From NCBI GenBank assembly GCA_964627855.1, contig CAZVLE010000081.1:1-18799 (forward strand): a stretch of 18,799 nucleotides of DNA. Reading direction: 5' to 3'. The translations under genes were made by a program, and so were the position numbers. Position 1 is the stretch's first letter, and each line of letters starts with the position of its first letter. Shown here in pieces: positions 14,378 to 18,799 of this stretch. This DNA is from CAZVLE01 sp964627855 (GTDB lineage: Bacteria > Bacillota > Dethiobacteria > DTU022). A model generated the notes under the pieces. That model saw only the letters and a program-made list of their open reading frames with translations, was not told where the DNA came from and searched no databases.

Positions 14378-16609
14378 TTACGGCATTGTGACCCTCTCCA
14401 GTTCAAACTCTGGTTCGCCGATCACGACAAGGCCGAGGTCGCCGTTTACCGTGACCAGTTCTCCCGTTTCGATCAACTCTGTAGCCCGGCTAACTCCGTT
14501 GACCGCCGGAATATTCATTTCCCTGGCAATAATCGAAGAATGAACCAGCATCCCACCCCTTCTTTCGACAATGGCACCGGCCAGGGAAACAAGAAAGGTC
14601 ATCTGTGGCTGTACAGCGTCAAAAATAAGGATCTCCCCCTGCTTGATATCTTTAAAGTCTTCGATACCCTTAATGACCCTGGCCTTCCCTGTGGCCGTTC
14701 CCGGAGAAGATGGCTGACCAACCAGCTGTCTTGGCTTAAGGTCCTCTCTTCTTGCGTTTTCTGCCTTCACTTCAACCACAGTCAATAAGGGCATCGTGTT
14801 TGTATGCAGAGCTTCCAGAACCGCCTCCCAGTCTTCCAGGATAATTTTTTCCGGAATTGTTAGCGGAAGACCATTTTCACTCAAACGAGCCAGCCCTTCC
14901 CGTATAAACTGCAGCAGCTGGTTTTCAAGTTTCCCGAGAAGTATGTTGTCATCATCACGCAATCGCCAGCTCAAACGCCCTATTCTTAATATATTTTCAG
15001 CCTCGTCATGCCTGGCCGGGCCTGCTTTAGCCAGGTAAGCCTTTTCCAGCTTTACGAGTTCACCTGGTTTTTTCTCTTTATAGAACCTTTTCGGTCCATT
15101 TTCTGCCATAGTTAAAATGGTTTGCAGGATCATTTTAGGGTCATCGGCCAGGCTCCTGTGATCATAATAAAGATCTACCTGTCCCGATAGCAGCGCTAAA
15201 AGGGCCGCAACAAATTCTTTAGCTGCTACAGCGCCTCCGGCAGCATCACTAAAGCATTTTTCCCAGTCATCACTCTCTTTACTGGTCAGGCAGAACCGGG
15301 CTGCATTTAACAACTGCCTATCTTCGGTTAACAACCCGGACAGCTTATCCAGCTGCCTGTTTCTATCCTGTGCCAGCAGCTTTTCGCCTTTAAGCATTTC
15401 AATGAACTCATATGGGTCTTCAGGTTTGACAAGTTCATTATAATAGTCGCCAAAACTGCGTATGCCGTGGGCAAATGGAATAAAATATTCCCGGTAAACC
15501 TTTGTCCAGTGCCTGTAACTCTCTCCCCTTTTTTTCAGACCTTCACTCAGCTGCTCAATGCTCAACGATGCCGGATCTTGACCGTAAAAAACATCAATCT
15601 CTACCTCAAGGGCAGGGATCAATTGGTGCTCCACTCGCTCAGCAAGAGCATAGAGAGCCTTTCTTCCCGGGGTTAGCGACAGGTACCAGGAACGATCGTC
15701 ATTGTTTTTGGAAACGTCAGTCGTGGTAATTGGCCTGACCTGTAAAACAGTAAAATTATCTCCCAGGCCCGTCCATTCAGAATCAATGGGGAACCCGAAA
15801 AGTTCCTCAAGCTGCAACAGTTTTGACCTCAACTGTTTCAGATCATCTAAGGATAGTGAGGTATTCGGATCGTGAGAATTATCATTCATTTTAATGCTGC
15901 CCTTTTTATCCAGCCGGTACCGCACCGGTTCCTTAACATTGTCAACCAGGAGGTCAAGAGAGCCACTGATCATTTCAATGATCATTACATTATCCTGACC
16001 CGTTAGAGGATCGGCTGTAAAGGCAATACCGGCAACCGTTGGAGGTTCCATAACCTGAGCTACCACAGGCATGACACTGTTACGAAGGTCAAGCTGTTTC
16101 TCCCGGCGATAAAGCAGGGCGCGATCACTCCAGAGCGAAGCCCAGACCAGTTTCAATTTTTCAGGCAGTTCCGAGGCTTTAACATTTAAATATGACTCGT
16201 GGATACCGGCAAAGGAAGCGGAAGCAGAATCTTCGGAGGATGATGAAGAACGAACAGCAAAAAGGGTTTCCGGGGGCCATTTGGCCGAAGCAGCAGCGAT
16301 ATTATCCATCAGGTCACCGGGAATAGGCGCTTTCAGAAAGGCAGAACGAATACGAAAAGCCACATCCCATATTTCCTCCCAGCGCATCCCATCCAGCGGT
16401 TTACGATAAAGCTCAAACTCAAGAATCGATTCCAGCTTATTGTAACTGATAAAATAACTATAAGCCTCAGCACTGATCGAAAATCCTTTAGGCACCCGAA
16501 ATCCCTCTTTTAAACAAAGTGAGAGGTTTCGGGCCTTGCTGCCCACCAGGCCGGTAGGATGATCGTAGACATCAGTTAAGGAAATCAGGAAGTTTTTCCG
16601 GGTACCCAC
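14378..16609 (-). CDS. PEP synthase/rifampin phosphotransferase-like ATP-binding and phosphohistidine protein
   Basis: This is a 743-residue dikinase-type protein. The N-terminal ATP-grasp half has GLVGSKARNLSLCLKEGF, VPKGF, FAVRSSSSSEDSASASFAG and the C-terminal VLQVRPIT near residue 298. The C-terminal swivelling domain has SPGTATGKARVI and RRGGMLVHSSIIAREMNIPA with the phospho-accepting His690. There is no PEP-binding TIM barrel after it. This order (ATP-grasp, middle domain, His domain) is that of rifampin phosphotransferases, although those are longer (about 860 residues). The middle part (about 310-620) has no motif I recognise, so the substrate is open; antibiotic inactivation is not shown. 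GTG start, AGGAGG 7 bases upstream. The first 25 bases overlap the preceding gene. Confidence 0.85.
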   Translation of the reverse strand: MGTRKNFLISLTDVYDHPTGLVGSKARNLSLCLKEGFRVPKGFSISAEAYSYFISYNKLESILEFELYRKPLDGMRWEEIWDVAFRIRSAFLKAPIPGDLMDNIAAASAKWPPETLFAVRSSSSSEDSASASFAGIHESYLNVKASELPEKLKLVWASLWSDRALLYRREKQLDLRNSVMPVVAQVMEPPTVAGIAFTADPLTGQDNVMIIEMISGSLDLLVDNVKEPVRYRLDKKGSIKMNDNSHDPNTSLSLDDLKQLRSKLLQLEELFGFPIDSEWTGLGDNFTVLQVRPITTTDVSKNNDDRSWYLSLTPGRKALYALAERVEHQLIPALEVEIDVFYGQDPASLSIEQLSEGLKKRGESYRHWTKVYREYFIPFAHGIRSFGDYYNELVKPEDPYEFIEMLKGEKLLAQDRNRQLDKLSGLLTEDRQLLNAARFCLTSKESDDWEKCFSDAAGGAVAAKEFVAALLALLSGQVDLYYDHRSLADDPKMILQTILTMAENGPKRFYKEKKPGELVKLEKAYLAKAGPARHDEAENILRIGRLSWRLRDDDNILLGKLENQLLQFIREGLARLSENGLPLTIPEKIILEDWEAVLEALHTNTMPLLTVVEVKAENARREDLKPRQLVGQPSSPGTATGKARVIKGIEDFKDIKQGEILIFDAVQPQMTFLVSLAGAIVERRGGMLVHSSIIAREMNIPAVNGVSRATELIETGELVTVNGDLGLVVIGEPEFELERVTMP

Positions 16610-17100
16610 TGGTAAACCTCCTGGAAGCGTCTGACATATAGAAACCTGACCGTCTCTACCAGGATCAGGCTTGAAGAGGAAGATTTAACGAATTTTTGCA
16701 GGTAACTGTGCTTGGCTGTGAGCAGAGGCTGCCATTTTTCAATTTCTTCAGCTGCAGAGAGAACCCGGGCCCGTCCTGTAATTGTCAACCCGCAGATGTG
16801 ATTAATGCTTTCAGGCTGCCTCGATCGGTTATCGATCATCAAGGATACATTACTATTGGCAACAATGAGGTTGTATTTCCTGGTTTGGGTCGGCGTTGAA
16901 AATACAAGGTGCTTTAGATCATCGCTCATGGTAAAACTGATTAGCGATGTGTAGGGCTGCCCCCCACCCTGGGTGGCCAGAACAGCAAAGGGCTCCTCCA
17001 GGCAAAGCGCCCTAATTTCTTCCTCAATCTCGGTATCCACGCACGCCTTCTCGCATGATGCAACATCAACAAAAATCGGTTCATCGTAATCTCGCTTCAT
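16585..17100 (-). CDS. Pyridoxamine 5'-phosphate oxidase-like FMN split-barrel protein
   Basis: The 171-residue protein has the split-barrel flavin/heme-binding pattern: EPFAVLATQGGGQPYTSLIS (about 36-55), LVFSTPTQTRKYNLIVANSN, VSLMIDNR and ITGRARVL. Such proteins bind FMN, F420 or heme; the true PNPOx reaction is unlikely at this length and pattern. Cys16 and Cys20 in the N-terminal extension are uncommon. Its end overlaps the start of the dikinase-like gene by 25 bases, so the two are one operon and translated together, suggesting a shared task. The ATG has GGGAGGGG 5 bases upstream. Confidence 0.88.
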   Translation of the reverse strand: MKRDYDEPIFVDVASCEKACVDTEIEEEIRALCLEEPFAVLATQGGGQPYTSLISFTMSDDLKHLVFSTPTQTRKYNLIVANSNVSLMIDNRSRQPESINHICGLTITGRARVLSAAEEIEKWQPLLTAKHSYLQKFVKSSSSSLILVETVRFLYVRRFQEVYQWVPGKTS

Positions 17101-17241
17101 AGTAACCCCTCCCTGATCAATAAACTAATTACCTCATAACATATAATTGATAGCTCAGGCTTTATTCCTGACATCACCATATGATCTGATCTAAAATCCA
17201 GGCACACGCAAGTGATAATGATCCCGGAAAGTATCGCTCTG

Positions 17242-17250
17242 TGATATAAT
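17242..17250 (+). promoter_or_regulatory. Extended -10 promoter for lgt
   Basis: TGATATAAT is a perfect extended -10. No -35 match is seen. A start near 17257 would give a 26-base leader before ATG 17283. A small hairpin, TCAGG/CCTGA (17155-17171), lies further upstream between the divergent genes. Confidence 0.5.
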
Positions 17251-17282
17251 TTTACACATTATACAGACACGGGGAAACCTTT

Positions 17283-18038
17283 ATGCACCCTATACTATCA
17301 CACCTGAACGGCCTGACAATCTACACATACGGTTTTATGATCAACCTTGGCTTTATTGTTACCGCTATCCTGCTTTATTTCGAAGCAAAAAAAGAGGAGT
17401 TTGATCCTCTCCTTGTCCTGGAGGCTTTACTTGCTTCGGTTGTTGCGGGCATCATAGGTACCCGCTTACTTTATATAGCCCTCAATTGGGAGTTTTACAG
17501 TTCCCGGCCTATTTCATATATAATAACCGATTTTGATGGACTAACCTTTTACGGGGGCTTTTTTTTCGGATGGTTTGCTCTTTATCTCTGGTCTATCTGG
17601 CGTAAAGTAAATTTCTTTCAGATTGCCGATATGTTCGCCCCTTACTTAATCCTTGGTTATGCCTTTGGCCGGATCGGCTGTTTTTTAAACGGTTGTTGCT
17701 TTGGCAGGGCCTCAGACCTGCCCTGGGCTCTGCCTGCAAATGCAGCCGATCCAATTTTGCGCCATCCTGTCCAGCTTTATGCCACAGTTGGTGCCCTGGC
17801 AATTTACTTCCTACTCAAAATAATACAATCTAAAAAGCCATTTACCGGCTTTACCCTGGTTTCCCTTTTTGCCCTTTACGGCACATTGCGCTTCATCACT
17901 GAATTTTTCCGTTTCGAGAATCCTCTCTGGCTTAACCTCACCCTGGCTCAGCTCTTCAGCCTGGGCTTGGTTTTAATATCACTACTGATTATTTTTATCA
18001 TTATGCGCTTCCATGGAAGCAAAAGTAAGACCAGATAA
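17283..18038 (+). CDS. lgt: Lgt, prolipoprotein diacylglyceryl transferase
   Basis: Lgt moves diacylglycerol from phosphatidylglycerol to the lipobox cysteine of prolipoproteins in the cytoplasmic membrane. The protein has about seven membrane helices. Family motifs are present: YTYGFMINLGF near the start, LTFYGGFFFGW (87-97), the signature GYAFGRIGCFLNGCCFG (125-141) with essential Arg130, RHPVQLYATVG (160-170) and FRF near the last helices. The Cys-Cys form of the signature is common in clostridia. At 251 residues it is complete. The carboxypeptidase at 8698 and perhaps the reductase at 7189 could be substrates. ATG has GGGG 9 bases upstream. Confidence 0.97.
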   Translation: MHPILSHLNGLTIYTYGFMINLGFIVTAILLYFEAKKEEFDPLLVLEALLASVVAGIIGTRLLYIALNWEFYSSRPISYIITDFDGLTFYGGFFFGWFALYLWSIWRKVNFFQIADMFAPYLILGYAFGRIGCFLNGCCFGRASDLPWALPANAADPILRHPVQLYATVGALAIYFLLKIIQSKKPFTGFTLVSLFALYGTLRFITEFFRFENPLWLNLTLAQLFSLGLVLISLLIIFIIMRFHGSKSKTR

Positions 18039-18061
18039 AGCGAAAAGCAGGGCAACCGAAG

Positions 18062-18075
18062 TGCTCATATGAGCA
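18062..18075. repeat. Perfect 14-base palindrome between lgt and ubiA-like gene
   Basis: TGCTCATATGAGCA is a perfect palindrome in the 51-base gap between convergent genes. As RNA it would be a hairpin with a very tight loop. No T tract follows on either strand. Confidence 0.35.
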
Positions 18076-18089
18076 ACCTCTTCTATAAA

Positions 18090-18799
18090 TCATACAGCTC
18101 TGATATTCCCCAGGAATAGCGCCAGCAACCAAACAAAGAAACTATACTTCATTAAGCGACTGGCATATTCTAGGGTCTCGGCTGAAGCATTATTTATAAT
18201 AATAGCTATATAAATATAGATGGGATAGATGCCCAGGATAATCACAACCAAGTAGATTATATTGAAGTTCTCAAAAAAGTAGACGGCAGTAGCTGCCAGG
18301 GCACTAATTCCTAAAATAATTGTAACTAATTGGCCAGCGGTTCTAACACCCCATGCAGTAGAGACTGTTCTGCAATTATATCCGAGGTCTCCCCTATAGT
18401 CAGCCATTGTTTTCAAGATTTCCCGTCCCAGATTGGCAATAAAAACAATAACATAAAGGCTTAAAACAGGGCGGATATTGCCTGCTGCAAGCCCGCCAAT
18501 GATAACACTGGAGGCTATAATTGCTGCTACGGTGATGTTACCCAGCAGAACAGTACATTTAAGTTTCCAGGAATAGAGGTAAATAAGTATATTCAGGCCA
18601 ATTACAGTAAATAGAGCTGCCTGGTTGATAAATGCAGCCAGTAATAGCGAAATGGTAGTACAGACAATGGAAAAAATCACCACTCCACTAGCGCTGACCT
18701 GGCCTGATGGAATGGGCCTTGCAGGCTTGTTTATCCTGTCTATTTCCAAGTCGATATAATCATTCCAGGCATAGGCAGCGAATGACAAGAAAGAGATTG
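18090..18799 (-). CDS. UbiA-family prenyltransferase, N-terminus beyond the window
   Basis: The frame stays open to the right edge, so the start and probably the first 40-50 residues are missing; the TTG at 18788 is internal. The first Asp-rich motif NDYIDLEIDRINKPARPI is the magnesium-diphosphate binding site of the UbiA family. The second is DYRGDLGYNCRTVSTAWG. Seven or so hydrophobic helices follow. These enzymes attach an isoprenoid chain to an aromatic or lipid acceptor in the membrane (menaquinone, tocopherol or heme O pathways, or archaeal-type glycerol ether lipids). The form NDYxDxExDRxNKPxRPIPSG is seen in the geranylgeranylglyceryl-phosphate and chlorophyll synthase-like branch, but the acceptor cannot be set from this part alone. 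Confidence 0.92.
   Translation of the reverse strand, partial: ISFLSFAAYAWNDYIDLEIDRINKPARPIPSGQVSASGVVIFSIVCTTISLLLAAFINQAALFTVIGLNILIYLYSWKLKCTVLLGNITVAAIIASSVIIGGLAAGNIRPVLSLYVIVFIANLGREILKTMADYRGDLGYNCRTVSTAWGVRTAGQLVTIILGISALAATAVYFFENFNIIYLVVIILGIYPIYIYIAIIINNASAETLEYASRLMKYSFFVWLLALFLGNIRAV

Noticed and set aside
17283..18038. Lgt signature with GCCFG in place of the proteobacterial form
   Set aside because: This variant is common in clostridia and not a sign of lost function.

Overview
The window looks like chromosomal DNA of an anaerobic, clostridia-like Bacillota. The reasons are strong GGAGG-type ribosome binding sites, mixed ATG/GTG/TTG starts, a Firmicutes-style Lgt, [NiFe]-hydrogenase maturation genes, a multi-cluster Fe-S protein, and a secreted protease carrying a dockerin. 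This is inference from gene content; no rRNA, tRNA, CRISPR array or insertion sequence was seen. Genes are short transcription units on both strands, often convergent, which suggests an ordinary mosaic region and not one large operon.

Left part (1-4337): the 3' part of a PAS/AAA+/HTH sigma-54 activator, noticeably AT-richer than what follows. It is separated by about 450 bases containing short direct repeats from a class III aminotransferase. Convergent to that is a peptidase S51/cyanophycinase-like protein with a C-terminal tail matching the end of cysteinyl-tRNA synthetase.

Middle (4546-9567): an alpha/beta hydrolase, the membrane protease HtpX, a PHP-domain phosphoesterase, an aldo/keto reductase with a Tat-type leader, and an M14-type zinc carboxypeptidase with a lipoprotein-like leader. 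The last two flank a roughly 440-base gene-free region with small inverted repeats.

Right part (9792-18799): a winged-helix/ferredoxin Fe-S protein converges on hypB and hypA, which form an operon with a one-base overlap. A six-helix membrane protein of unknown function follows, then a secreted C39-like peptidase with a dockerin. A two-gene minus-strand unit encodes an FMN split-barrel protein and an ATP-grasp/phosphohistidine protein built like rifampin phosphotransferase. Last come lgt and a UbiA prenyltransferase cut by the window edge.

The observation most worth checking is that two conserved genes lack a usual start codon where homology and the ribosome binding site both place it: htpX appears to begin at AUC and hypA at AUU, each 8 nt after GGAG(G). 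The S51-CysRS-tail fusion is the second. No clearly new multi-gene system was recognised.
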